The notes: generated from the sequence alone by a model not told the origin. DNA of 64,000 bases from Terrisporobacter othiniensis (GCF_000808015.1 NZ_JWHR01000064.1:62001-126000); one strand, 5' to 3'. Positions 27,681 through 35,578 are shown, numbered from the stretch's first letter. Made by a program: numbers and translations.

Positions 27681-28616
27681 TTAAATACACTCTGTCTTCG
27701 CCTCATCTTCTGATACTACGCTTTTATTTTTAAGTACAATCTTAAGCATTTCCAAAGCTGGAACTAATGTACATCCTATAGTAAAAAATGCTATACTAAA
27801 ACTCCCTATACTCATTGGAACTTGTGGTATTTCCAATGATGCCGGTCCCATAATAACTGCATATGTAGATCCTATCATAAGACCTATGATGCAATATATA
27901 GTCTGTGACCTAAACTTCCTAAGTAACGCTCTTACACTTCTTACAGTTACTAAAACACCAACTAAAATTCCTACCCCAAATATAATTATACCTGGTAAAT
28001 ATTCAAAATTTAATTTAAGTATTCCTTTTATCCCGTTAAGTATTGGTGTATAAAGGCCAAATATTAATAATATGGTAGAACCTGATATTCCTGGTAAAAC
28101 CATAGCTGATATGGCTATCATGCCAGATATAAATATATATGCTCCAAAACCTACACTTAAATTCTCCAACTTAATAGAAAAACTCAAACCACTACCTGTC
28201 ATTGGATTAAAGTAAGTTATTGCACAAACTAAAATTATTCCTATTATTAAAAAGAGCATATTTTTTTTATTACCTTCTAGTATTTTTCTTTCCGATTTAA
28301 TTATTAGCGGAATAGATGCTATTATAAATCCTAAAAATAATGAGCTTATTTCATATATATTTTTTTCAAATATAGATGTTATAAATAGAACTGATAATAT
28401 AAAACCAGTTACCCATCCAACTCCTATTTTAGATAAAAACTTAAAAGCTTTTATTCTATCTGTTTTACCTCTAGATATCAAATTATTTAAAGAATTTACA
28501 AAATCATCATAAAACCCTAGTATAAATGCTACTGTACCTCCTGATACTCCAGGAACACTGTCTGCCAGTGCCATACAGAAACCTCTGATAAAATTTAATA
28601 TATATATAAGATTCAC
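27681..28616 (-). CDS. DUF368 membrane protein, polyprenyl-phosphate transporter (PopT-like)
   Basis: A 311-residue protein with eight to ten helices. Both DUF368 repeats are visible: 'ALADSVPGVSGGTVAFILG' near the N-terminus and 'AISAMVLPGISGSTILLIFG' in the second half. DUF368 proteins have been shown to recycle undecaprenyl phosphate across the membrane, which would serve the adjacent Wzx/Wzy locus. The GTG start at 28616 directly abuts GAGGGG, which is too close for a good ribosome site, so the start is uncertain. Confidence 0.88.
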   Translation of the reverse strand: MNLIYILNFIRGFCMALADSVPGVSGGTVAFILGFYDDFVNSLNNLISRGKTDRIKAFKFLSKIGVGWVTGFILSVLFITSIFEKNIYEISSLFLGFIIASIPLIIKSERKILEGNKKNMLFLIIGIILVCAITYFNPMTGSGLSFSIKLENLSVGFGAYIFISGMIAISAMVLPGISGSTILLIFGLYTPILNGIKGILKLNFEYLPGIIIFGVGILVGVLVTVRSVRALLRKFRSQTIYCIIGLMIGSTYAVIMGPASLEIPQVPMSIGSFSIAFFTIGCTLVPALEMLKIVLKNKSVVSEDEAKTECI

Positions 28617-28692
28617 CCCTCACATTCTATAAGTATTTTAACTAAACGCAACTTTACCCTTGGTCTTATGAATTTTTGTGGTAAGGTCAAAA

Positions 28693-29610
28693 TTATTCTG
28701 TAGTCATAGCCACTTCTAATTCCACAGCTCTATCATCTCTCTCTTCTGATTTACGTTTTAAGAATGATATGAAATCATCTCTAAGCTCAGGTCTTTTCAA
28801 TGCAAAATCTACAGTTGCTTGTAAAAATCCTAATTTATCTCCAACGTCATATCTTCTTCCTTGGAAGTTGTATGCGTAGATAGCTTCCTTAGTAGCAAGT
28901 GTTTTAAGAGCATCAGTAAGTTGGATTTCCCCACCCTTTCCTGGCGCTTGATTTTCTAATATATTAAATATTTCTGGAGTTATTATATATCTCCCTAATA
29001 TTGCTATGTTAGATGGTGCTTCATCAACTGCTGGCTTTTCTACCATATCTTTCACTTTGTATACCCTGTCTTCTATGTGTTTAACATCGAGTATACCATA
29101 CTTGTCCACATTTTCTCTAGCAACTTCTTGAACACCTAAAATAGAAGTTTTATACTCATCATAAGCACTTATCATTTGCTTTAAACAAGGTGTCTCAGAA
29201 TCTACTATGTCATCCCCTAGTAATACTGCAAAAGGCTCATTTCCTATAAAGCTTTTTGCACAATAAACAGCATGTCCTAGACCTTTTGGTTCTTTTTGTC
29301 TAATATAGCAAATATTTACCATATTCGATATATCTTGAACCATATTTAGCATTTCTATTTTACCTTTTTTCTCAAGTTCTAACTCAAGCTCTACACTACG
29401 GTCAAAATGATCTTCTATAGATTTCTTATTACGACCAGTAACTATTAGTATTTCTTCTATACCTGACTCAATTGCTTCTTCTATTATATATTGTAAAGTT
29501 GGTTTATCTACTATTGGTAACATTTCCTTAGCTTGTGCCTTAGTTGCAGGTAAAAATCTAGTCCCTAGACCTGCTGCTGGTATTATTGCTTTTCTTATTC
29601 TCTTTCTCAT
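28693..29610 (-). CDS. gtaB: UTP-glucose-1-phosphate uridylyltransferase (copy 2 of 3)
   Basis: A 305-residue paralogue of the copies at 14288 and 37802. The pyrophosphorylase motif 'PAAGLGTRFLPATKAQAKEM' and the GDDIVD site are intact. The C-terminal tail (KSEERDDRAVELEVAMTTE) is longer than in copy 1 and resembles the tail of copy 3. I chose the ATG at 29610, four bases after GGGGGG, rather than a TTG at 29622. Its neighbours are the DUF368 transporter and a broken VanZ gene. Confidence 0.95.
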   Translation of the reverse strand: MRKRIRKAIIPAAGLGTRFLPATKAQAKEMLPIVDKPTLQYIIEEAIESGIEEILIVTGRNKKSIEDHFDRSVELELELEKKGKIEMLNMVQDISNMVNICYIRQKEPKGLGHAVYCAKSFIGNEPFAVLLGDDIVDSETPCLKQMISAYDEYKTSILGVQEVARENVDKYGILDVKHIEDRVYKVKDMVEKPAVDEAPSNIAILGRYIITPEIFNILENQAPGKGGEIQLTDALKTLATKEAIYAYNFQGRRYDVGDKLGFLQATVDFALKRPELRDDFISFLKRKSEERDDRAVELEVAMTTE

Positions 29611-29640
29611 ACTGCCCCCCAAAATTTATTTTCCATAAGT

Positions 29641-29805
29641 TTTGCATATAGTTTCATCAATTATTCTATCATAAAAATTTATAACTGCATATATAGAAAA
29701 ATGTGCAGCTTTTCTTACAACAACACCTTTCTTGTATTTAGTATGAGCTATGGCCAAACTGCATCTACAGGACAACAAGTTGGAATAATAGATACTACTA
29801 ATTAA
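29641..29805. pseudogene. VanZ-family relic with its two halves in opposite orientation
   Basis: On the minus strand a fragment reads VVVRKAAHFSIYAVI, matching VRKAAHFAMYAII in the intact VanZ gene at 12421. Right beside it, on the plus strand from 29731 to a stop at 29805, is FLVFSMSYGQTASTGQQVGI followed by IDTTN, which looks like the region just after helix 1 of VanZ (compare FIFSMSSQNSEVSS at 42580). The two parts of one gene therefore lie head to head, with a junction near 29730, as if part of the gene had been inverted. The rest is lost. Confidence 0.6.
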
Positions 29806-29864
29806 GTTTCTGGAAAACATCTTTACTTTATTATTTCTATATTGTTTAACTAATTTTCACAGAC

Positions 29865-30818
29865 TCAATCATTAACAATAGCCCTATGAGTATCAACCCC
29901 AGCATATCCATCTGCACTTAGCCCCCTTGATTTTTGGTAAGATATTACTGCAGCCTTTGTTTTACTTCCAAAACTTCCATCAACCTCAACCCTATGTCCT
30001 CTATTAATCAATGCCTTTTGCAGCCAAACTACGTGATCACCCTTGCATCCTATTTTCAAATAATATTTCTTAACAGCAGATTTAGTAGCCTTTCCATAAA
30101 TACCATCTACAGGCAAGTTACATTTATATACATTATTAAGAGTAGTTTGCAGATATCTAACTATATATTTTCCTTCATTAGATTGCTCTTTTGATATACT
30201 TCTGTTTGACATGTAATTTTTTATAAGAGGATAAAAATTATTAACAAAGGCACTTTTTGAATTTCCAAATCCCATGAAGTTTGTTCCTGGACAAGTTTTT
30301 CTAGATTTGCTTGCATAGTAATCCCCTAGATATGTTCCACCACTTGTAAACCATGCATGTGGTCTAATTGTAGAAGTGGAAGGAATTAGATTTAACTTTT
30401 CACATAGTATGCCATACACTGCTATGACAGCTTCTTTTTGCGTTGCCTTCATTATATCTTTATTTTTATCAAAATCTCCATAAATTTCAATACAAATTTT
30501 ACTAGTATTCCAACCTGTTATACCTACTGGAGTTTTATTAATATCCCTTCCTGTTGTTATCTTTCCATTGGGAAAAATATTAAAATGCTGTGCTATACAT
30601 GCCCACCCTATACTTTTGCCATAAGAATTAAGATTTATAGTTCTTGTTAATTCATCTTCTGTATTTCCATTTGATTTATAGAAACAATCATAATTAGGTA
30701 GTGCCATATGATGAACTTGCAATCCATTTACTTTGCGTGCTATTTTTAGATTTTTTATATAACTTTCAAATTCACTTATAGTATCAAATCGTGTAAAGCT
30801 ACCTCTTGTTTCACTCAT
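29865..30818 (-). CDS. N-acetylmuramoyl-L-alanine amidase with two peptidoglycan-binding domains
   Basis: A 317-residue protein without a signal peptide, as in phage endolysins. The N-terminal amidase-2 domain has 'LQVHHMALPNYDCF' with a zinc histidine, 'CIEIYGDF' and 'RPHAWFTSGGTYLG...CPGTNF'. Two C-terminal PG_binding_1 repeats follow ('VRYLQTTLNNVYKCNLPVDG' and 'VVWLQKALINRGHRVEVDGS'). I chose the ATG at 30818, nine bases after AAGGGG. It ends the leftward phage-derived module, next to the small YvrJ-like protein that could act as a holin. Confidence 0.92.
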   Translation of the reverse strand: MSETRGSFTRFDTISEFESYIKNLKIARKVNGLQVHHMALPNYDCFYKSNGNTEDELTRTINLNSYGKSIGWACIAQHFNIFPNGKITTGRDINKTPVGITGWNTSKICIEIYGDFDKNKDIMKATQKEAVIAVYGILCEKLNLIPSTSTIRPHAWFTSGGTYLGDYYASKSRKTCPGTNFMGFGNSKSAFVNNFYPLIKNYMSNRSISKEQSNEGKYIVRYLQTTLNNVYKCNLPVDGIYGKATKSAVKKYYLKIGCKGDHVVWLQKALINRGHRVEVDGSFGSKTKAAVISYQKSRGLSADGYAGVDTHRAIVND

Positions 30819-30858
30819 ATTCAACAACCCCTTACTTTTTTATTTTTTACAAAATAAA

Positions 30859-30884
30859 CACCCTAGATGATTTACTCTAGGGTG
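30859..30884 (-). terminator. hairpin between YvrJ and amidase genes
   Basis: CACCCTAGA pairs perfectly with TCTAGGGTG. On the minus strand it is followed by a short T-rich tract, so it may partly terminate or attenuate before the amidase. Confidence 0.65.
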
Positions 30885-30902
30885 CCTATTTTTAGTTAAA
30901 AA

Positions 30903-31046
30903 TTATCTTATATTAAGAATATTTTTTGATAATTCATTTATACTATCTGTCAAACCTTGCATCTTAGATTCTATGCGAATCAATAAATACATTGATATGG
31001 CAATTGGAAGCCCCAGGTTCGCAATCATAGTAGCTATATTCTCCAT
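30903..31046 (-). CDS. YvrJ-family small membrane protein
   Basis: A 47-residue protein too short for many gene finders. The sequence MENIATMIANLGLPIAISMY with LLIRIESKMQGL and a short amphipathic tail fits the YvrJ family: one membrane helix and a charged C-terminal coiled stretch. It lies 15 bases after the DUF2922 gene. Family members usually sit with DUF1659 and DUF2922 genes. Its size and its place before an amidase suggest a holin-like role, which is inference. Confidence 0.85.
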   Translation of the reverse strand: MENIATMIANLGLPIAISMYLLIRIESKMQGLTDSINELSKNILNIR

Positions 31047-31061
31047 ATACACACTTCCTAA

Positions 31062-31286
31062 CTATACTTCTAAGTCGTACTCAGTAGTTGTAGAGTCAAC
31101 TACTTTAGCAGATACACATTGAGCTATGTCATATCCCTTTGGTTGGAATATGTTTTTGTCCTTAATTAAGTTCATAGCATCTATGATCTCTTGCTCTTGT
31201 AGATCTTCTCTAGGATTATCCACAGTTATAGTGAAACTATTACCTAAAGTATTTTTAAAAGTCATTAAAAGCCTTTTCTCTTTCAT
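31062..31286 (-). CDS. DUF2922 protein
   Basis: A 74-residue protein starting with 'EKRLLMTFKNTLGNSFTITV' and 'NPREDLQEQEIIDAMNLI', typical of DUF2922, and ending in a short beta segment (VDSTTTEYDLEV). The start follows AGGAGGTTAGGTT. It is the partner of the DUF1659 gene upstream, though here a two-stem repeat separates them. The function of this conserved pair is unknown. Confidence 0.88.
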   Translation of the reverse strand: MKEKRLLMTFKNTLGNSFTITVDNPREDLQEQEIIDAMNLIKDKNIFQPKGYDIAQCVSAKVVDSTTTEYDLEV

Positions 31287-31310
31287 AACCTAACCTCCTA
31301 ATACATATAT

Positions 31311-31447
31311 TTTTAAGCAACGGAGTTACCTAAAATGGTAATGAAGGTAACTCGTTGGCGCCATGAGCATAGCGAATTTTAAGCAACGGATATACCTGAA
31401 ATGATAATGAAGGCATATCGTTGGCGCTATGAGTATAGCGAATTTTT
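31311..31447 (+). repeat. CAACGG-type stem-loop repeat, copy C (two 66-bp units)
   Basis: Two units start with AAGCAACGG at 31315 and 31381. Stems: CAACGGAGTTACC ... GGTAACTCGTTG (loop TAAAATGGTAATGAA) and CAACGGATATACC ... GGCATATCGTTG (loop TGAAATGATAATGAA). Both end in a tail like GGCGCTATGAGTATAGCGAATT. The first stem differs from copy A in both arms, and still pairs. The array directly follows the stop of the DUF1659 gene, inside the module. Confidence 0.9.
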
Positions 31448-31667
31448 ACTCTGACAACGATGAGTTATCCAATCTATTTGTGCCAGCTAAAGTATGTTCT
31501 TGTAACCCTGCAAGAGCAAGGACCACAGACATAATATTATCATTTGAAGCACCAGATTTTATGCTTGAATAAGTCTTTGTTTTTATAACTCTATCTCCAT
31601 TTAGATCTGTTCCATGGTCAAATTTAACTTTTATAGATGAAGCATTGGGAGTTGAAACTACTGCCAT
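31446..31667 (-). CDS. DUF1659 protein
   Basis: A 73-residue protein with the DUF1659 pattern 'KVKFDHGTDLNGDRVIKTKT', then 'YSSIKSGASNDNIMSVVLAL', and a C-terminal LAGTNRLDNSSLSE. It starts behind AAAAGGAGGTAATATT, a very strong ribosome site, which suggests high expression. It is the first gene of the DUF1659-DUF2922-YvrJ-amidase string. A promoter with a dyad operator lies 55-90 bases upstream (see 31723-31758). Confidence 0.88.
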   Translation of the reverse strand: MAVVSTPNASSIKVKFDHGTDLNGDRVIKTKTYSSIKSGASNDNIMSVVLALAGLQEHTLAGTNRLDNSSLSE

Positions 31668-31722
31668 AATATTACCTCCTTTTAATATAGTTAAGTAAGC
31701 TAGCTAACCTTCTTAACTACAT

Positions 31723-31758
31723 AGTATACGAAAATCTTTGTATGCGTTAGTAACGCAT
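31723..31758 (-). promoter_or_regulatory. predicted Mor-regulated promoter with perfect dyad
   Basis: ATGCGTTAGTAACGCAT at 31742-31758 is a perfect dyad (8-base arms, one-base centre). On the minus strand TATACT at 31723-31728 is a plausible -10, with the dyad centred about 22-25 bases upstream of it, over the -35 position. There is no good -35 match apart from the dyad. The Mor-like gene is directly upstream and the DUF1659 gene downstream. Direct control by the Mor-like protein is inference. Confidence 0.6.
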
Positions 31759-31807
31759 GTATAGAACATTTTCCTAAAACATTTGTCTAAAATATTTACC
31801 CATACAT

Positions 31808-32062
31808 TTAGATTTTACTTCTAGCTATTCGGTGAATTTGGCTTACAGATAGTTCATAAACTTGAGATAGCTCTTTGGCATTAAATCCATCATAGGCTAT
31901 ACTGATTTTTCTATTTCTCTCTTGTATTTTTAATGATTTGTATGTAGGTATGTAAAGTGTATCACCTCCGTATACTTTAACAATTTCTATAAAATCTTCC
32001 ATACCTACAATCTCCACCATAGGCCTCAAAATCGCTGATACATCTTCCTTTTTTATTTCCAT
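31808..32062 (-). CDS. Mor-family transcription activator
   Basis: An 84-residue protein. The N-terminal half has a short dimerisation-like helix and 'VYGGDTLYIPTYKSLKIQER', and the C-terminal half a helix-turn-helix 'YDGFNAKELSQVYELSVSQI'. This is the layout of Mor/C proteins, which activate middle and late genes of phage Mu, in small form. The start follows AAAGGGGGAAGG. It lies between the replication genes and the DUF1659 string, so it may switch on the lysis-like genes. Confidence 0.85.
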   Translation of the reverse strand: MEIKKEDVSAILRPMVEIVGMEDFIEIVKVYGGDTLYIPTYKSLKIQERNRKISIAYDGFNAKELSQVYELSVSQIHRIARSKI

Positions 32063-32080
32063 AACAACCTTCCCCCTTTA

Positions 32081-32896
32081 TCATTGATCATAAATTCTAT
32101 AATTCAACTTATGCCCCCTAAGTTCAATCCCATAGTCTTTGGTCATTTCTAGAATCCTACTACCTATTGCCTCATCAATTTCCAACAGCTCACTGCCACA
32201 CTTTTCTGTACTAATAATCATGGCTAAATTATTGAAATATCTATAGTTCACTATCTCAAATATTATATTTATATCGCTAGATGTGATATTTCCTTTAAAC
32301 AAATCATCAATCAACAGGACCTTACATTCCTTATATCTGTTCATGATTTTTTCATATACATCCATATTCATAACATTTTGCTTGATTTTCATAATGCTAT
32401 CTCTATATCCCATATAAATCACACCTACACCATTTTTCATAAGTGCATTGGCTATGGCAAAACTAAGGTGAGACTTACCACCACCTACACTGCCCATAAA
32501 AATAACACTGTTCTTGCGACTATCTTTAATACTTTCAAAGTCCTTCACATACTGTCTAGCTATGTTATAAGAATTAAGAACTTGCATATTCCTAGCATAA
32601 TCAAAATTGTCAAAAGTCTTATTAGCAAACTCTTTACTTATGCCACTTTTTGCAAGTATTCTTTCAGCTTCTCTTATATCCTTACAACTACAAGGAACTG
32701 CTCCATCATCTGTAAGTATATATGTGACGTCTTTACACTTTGTACACTTGTACTTTTCTGTACAATCTTCTTCGCTATTAGCTATAGAGCTCTTTAACTT
32801 TTCTAAGTTGCTCTTCGCTTGGTTTTTCATAGAGAGAATCATCTTCTCCTTTAACTGGGCTGGCAAATTTGACCTTTGAATATACTCCAAATCCAT
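32081..32896 (-). CDS. DnaC-like replicative helicase loader
   Basis: A 271-residue AAA+ ATPase. An N-terminal four-cysteine zinc motif (KCTKC...CSCK at about residues 53-75) precedes the ATPase core: Walker A GSVGGGKSH, Walker B 'VLLIDDLF', and sensor 1 in 'AMIISTEK'. It would load the host helicase at an origin for the phage-derived element. The start at 32896 has GGGAAG upstream. Its first 119 bases overlap the upstream replisome organizer gene in another frame. Confidence 0.92.
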   Translation of the reverse strand: MDLEYIQRSNLPAQLKEKMILSMKNQAKSNLEKLKSSIANSEEDCTEKYKCTKCKDVTYILTDDGAVPCSCKDIREAERILAKSGISKEFANKTFDNFDYARNMQVLNSYNIARQYVKDFESIKDSRKNSVIFMGSVGGGKSHLSFAIANALMKNGVGVIYMGYRDSIMKIKQNVMNMDVYEKIMNRYKECKVLLIDDLFKGNITSSDINIIFEIVNYRYFNNLAMIISTEKCGSELLEIDEAIGSRILEMTKDYGIELRGHKLNYRIYDQ

Positions 32897-33448
32897 ATTT
32901 CTTCCCCTCTCCCTTTTTACTCATATCCGCTCTCTTGTTACCTTTTTTATTTTCTCTTATTTCTCCTTTTCCTTCTCTTTCCCCTCGTTCTTCCCTTTCT
33001 TTTCTTTTTTTTCTTTCTTCTCTTTCTTTTATCTCTTTTAAAAATAAATTCTTAATCTCTTCCCTAGTAATATCAGCCAAAATAATCTTCAACAGCGAAG
33101 CATCCTCTACTCTTTTTAATTCTGAGGAAATACAATCAATAATAGGCTTTCCCCCCAGCTTATTCATATTGTACTTTGCCCAGTGAACAATGGCTATTTC
33201 ATGGGTATTTTTATTGTATTTTATCATATGGTATTCATTTTCAAGCTTATCCATTAACATATCCACCTGGTTAGTACTAATCCCTGTAAAAAAAGATATC
33301 TCCTTCATAAGAATCTTATATATACCTATCTGAGTTGTATTTCCATTAGTTAAAAAAAAATAAATAACAACTTCTCCTCTATACTAAATCGCTCCATAAT
33401 TTTATCATCTTTCCAAAAGGATAAATAAACATGCCTATAAATAGCCAT
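32778..33448 (-). pseudogene. phage replisome organizer (DnaD-like N-terminus), frameshifted in a T9 run
   Basis: From an ATG at 33448 behind AGGAGG the frame reads MAIYRHVYLSFWKDDKIMER then FSIEEKLLFIFF and stops at a run of nine T (minus strand, 33352-33360). One more T would continue as LTNGNTTQIGIYKILMKEIS and join the long frame that ends at 32778. The joined protein of about 223 residues has the winged-helix start of phage replisome organizers, then a highly charged arginine/glutamate/lysine segment. The damage may be a real mutation, a phase-variable tract, a site of slippage, or a sequencing error. Confidence 0.85.
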
Positions 33449-33460
33449 CTAAAAAACCTC

Positions 33461-33844
33461 CTATCTAATTTTAAACATTCTGCTGCTACTAATTTTTGAG
33501 TACTTCTTATAAATCTCTGGCTCCTCCTCTTTCAAACTCTTAGTATCAAGAGAAGTCCTCACTGATTTTTTCCAAGTGATTTTTCTATTTTTCACATAAG
33601 CTATTTCATTCTCCTTCATAAGAGTCATTATGCTATGTTCTATTATGTCCTTTTCACTTTTCAACTTAGAAATAGAATCCACTATCTCATCATATCTAGA
33701 CAAACTCTCATGCAAATCATCACTTAATACTACAGCTTCACTTACTGTATCCATATAAGCCTCTCTTATAAATTTCCCATACTCAGCACTTCCTACAGGT
33801 GCCCCTATCTTATTTCCTTTGTTTTTCCCAAACACTTTTTTCAT
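33461..33844 (-). CDS. C-terminal fragment of a YqaJ-type phage recombinase
   Basis: A 127-residue protein whose C-terminal 80 residues (coiled LSRYDEIVDSISKLKSEKDI, then 'AYVKNRKITWKKS' and 'DTKSLKEEEPEIYKKYSKIS' and SSRMFKIR) match the end of YqaJ exonuclease-recombinases. The N-terminal nuclease core of about 200 residues with the metal site is absent. Its start follows GAGGAGATGTAGGG, so the shortened form is probably translated. It may be a remnant or serve a new role. Confidence 0.75.
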   Translation of the reverse strand: MKKVFGKNKGNKIGAPVGSAEYGKFIREAYMDTVSEAVVLSDDLHESLSRYDEIVDSISKLKSEKDIIEHSIMTLMKENEIAYVKNRKITWKKSVRTSLDTKSLKEEEPEIYKKYSKISSSRMFKIR

Positions 33845-33846
33845 CC

Positions 33847-34296
33847 CTACATCTCCTCAATATTAAATTCTCTAAGTATTTTTTCCATAAAATATGCCAC
33901 ACCCTGTGGTGTAAGGTATATGGTCTCCTTAACATCAGTGCCATCTTTACTATTTCTCACATAACGTTTCACTTCAAACAGTCCCTTAGCTATATACTCA
34001 TCCTTAGCATAGTTTCTATCATTTTCCCTGTAAGTATATCCCCTATTATTGAACCAGCTATGTACCTTGTTTCTGCCATAGGGTACACCTCTACTTTTTA
34101 TCATTTTTGCAAAATCACCAATCTTCACCACTGTGCTACTAACATTAGCTTCATCTGTTCCTATTTCTTCATTGTCATCAGCACTTTCCATCTTGTTTTC
34201 TAGAAGTTTTAGATATTTCTCTTGAAAAGTCAAAAGCTCTTTTTGAGACTGAATATTTTTTAGTAAATACTCTAAATTACTCTTGTAGAAGTTCAT
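33847..34296 (-). CDS. phage antirepressor-like protein with KilAC domain
   Basis: A 149-residue protein. The N-terminal helix (residues 1-35) is coiled, followed by an acidic linker. The C-terminal KilAC domain shows 'TVVKIGDFAKMIKSRGVPYG', 'RNKVHSWFNNRGYTY', 'YIAKGLFEVKRYV', and 'YLTPQGVAYFMEKI'. Such proteins act as phage antirepressors or DNA-binding regulators. The usual N-terminal BRO/Ant domain is missing. It is the first gene of the leftward island and starts behind AAGGAGGATTATC. Confidence 0.88.
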   Translation of the reverse strand: MNFYKSNLEYLLKNIQSQKELLTFQEKYLKLLENKMESADDNEEIGTDEANVSSTVVKIGDFAKMIKSRGVPYGRNKVHSWFNNRGYTYRENDRNYAKDEYIAKGLFEVKRYVRNSKDGTDVKETIYLTPQGVAYFMEKILREFNIEEM

Positions 34297-34412
34297 GATA
34301 ATCCTCCTTATTTTAATCTAAGTTTTAAGACTTATTTCTTAAACTTATATCTAAAGTATATATTTTTAAAAATTGAAACTTTGCCAAACTCCAATTTTTT
34401 TATATTATTCAT

Positions 34413-34443
34413 TAAAAAAGCTGTGACAAATGCCACAGCTTAG
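34413..34443 (-). terminator. Rho-independent terminator
   Basis: On the minus strand AAGCTGTGG pairs with CACAGCTT, followed by TTTTT. It lies just after the stop of the leftward gene at 34448. Confidence 0.88.
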
Positions 34444-34447
34444 TGTT

Positions 34448-35578
34448 TTAAATACATAGGCTTATAAATCCCTTTAATAATAAATTTTTCATAGCCTCTT
34501 CTATATGATTTTCTGATAAACTTTGATATTTTCTGCATAAATATTGGTGGATTTTTTTAATGCTACCATCTAGATTTGCATCTTCTTTTTCTGCTAAATA
34601 AGAAAATACATCTCTTTCTAAATCATCATCTATCATAGATTTAAACTCTTGCATATAAGTTAATATTTGAGCATCACTTTTCATAATCATCCTGAGAGAT
34701 AGTTTAGTTTTGGATAAAATAGTTCTGTATTCACAAAGATTAGTAGGTAGCAAAAACATATTCATAACATCCCTAAAACAGCTTCTATCTACACAGTAAT
34801 AAGTAAGTTCCCCCATATTAAACTTCTTGTTTTCTTTATAATATAATAAAAATTCCATAATCCTATTTTCTCTATTAGTATCTAATTCCTTATTACAATT
34901 AACAGTATGCTCAAATGCCACGGCTATATTGTAATCTTTCATGTTTTTTATATAGTTTTCCATCCACTCATGTTCTTGTAAAAGCATATCATAAGCAATT
35001 AATTTTTCCATATTTTTATCATCTCCAAAAGATACATACTCCCTCATGGAGAAAATCATCCTGAGACCAACATTCCAATCTCTATTTTCTACTAGGATTT
35101 TTGTCCTGCAGATATGTGTCTTTATAATCTCCTCATTGTTTAAATTATAAAGATTGTCGTATATATTATTTATATTTTCAGCTACTTTTTCCATATCAAA
35201 AGCTTCTATCATATGTGAGTTATTCTTTAATGATTGATTAAAGTTAGATCTATACATTTGAGTTATGTCATAAATTTTTCTGTCAATTAACATTTGATTA
35301 GTAAGTGTCTCAATTGCCTTTAGGGCTTCTGTTTTCTTTCTCTGTATTATATATGTGGATAAATTGACTTTCCTATCTGGATAGTATTGATTAAAAACAT
35401 CCATAGCTCTTTGTAGTGAACCTAGCTTAATACTGATTTCTCTAAGTATGTCATCCTTAGGTAAAAATAAATTTTCTTCTGTAGTTCTTATGATTGTTGC
35501 CATTTTAGTAATGCTGTTGATTACATCCTTCGGTAAGTTATTATATTTTTGGTTTCCCCTTATCATATGTAGTACCAT
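34448..35578 (-). CDS. unknown protein with AraC-like N-terminal helix-turn-helix (paralogue 1)
   Basis: A protein of about 376 residues. Residues 40-95 (ILREISIKLGSLQRAMDVFN then YYPDRKVNLSTYIIQRKKTE) have the spacing of the second helix-turn-helix of AraC regulators, here at the N-terminus. The remainder is alpha-helical with no known motif. The shared segment 'YRTILSKTKLSLRMIM' and the final 'KNLLLKGFISL' also occur in the protein at 35798. There are several possible starts, because GGGGG lies 2 bases before the ATG at 35578 and 14 bases before the one at 35566. It follows a small ORF at 35608. A regulatory role is likely; the ligand is unknown. Confidence 0.7.
   Translation of the reverse strand: MVLHMIRGNQKYNNLPKDVINSITKMATIIRTTEENLFLPKDDILREISIKLGSLQRAMDVFNQYYPDRKVNLSTYIIQRKKTEALKAIETLTNQMLIDRKIYDITQMYRSNFNQSLKNNSHMIEAFDMEKVAENINNIYDNLYNLNNEEIIKTHICRTKILVENRDWNVGLRMIFSMREYVSFGDDKNMEKLIAYDMLLQEHEWMENYIKNMKDYNIAVAFEHTVNCNKELDTNRENRIMEFLLYYKENKKFNMGELTYYCVDRSCFRDVMNMFLLPTNLCEYRTILSKTKLSLRMIMKSDAQILTYMQEFKSMIDDDLERDVFSYLAEKEDANLDGSIKKIHQYLCRKYQSLSENHIEEAMKNLLLKGFISLCI

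Noticed and set aside
29626..29820. A real 64-residue protein on the minus strand
   Set aside because: It is composed of a VanZ fragment and antisense of another VanZ fragment, without a ribosome site.
32869..33186. Serine/phenylalanine-rich open frame on the plus strand
   Set aside because: It mirrors the charged Arg/Glu/Lys segment of the replisome organizer gene.
29865..34296. A complete prophage
   Set aside because: No integrase, packaging, capsid or tail gene, and two genes are broken or truncated.
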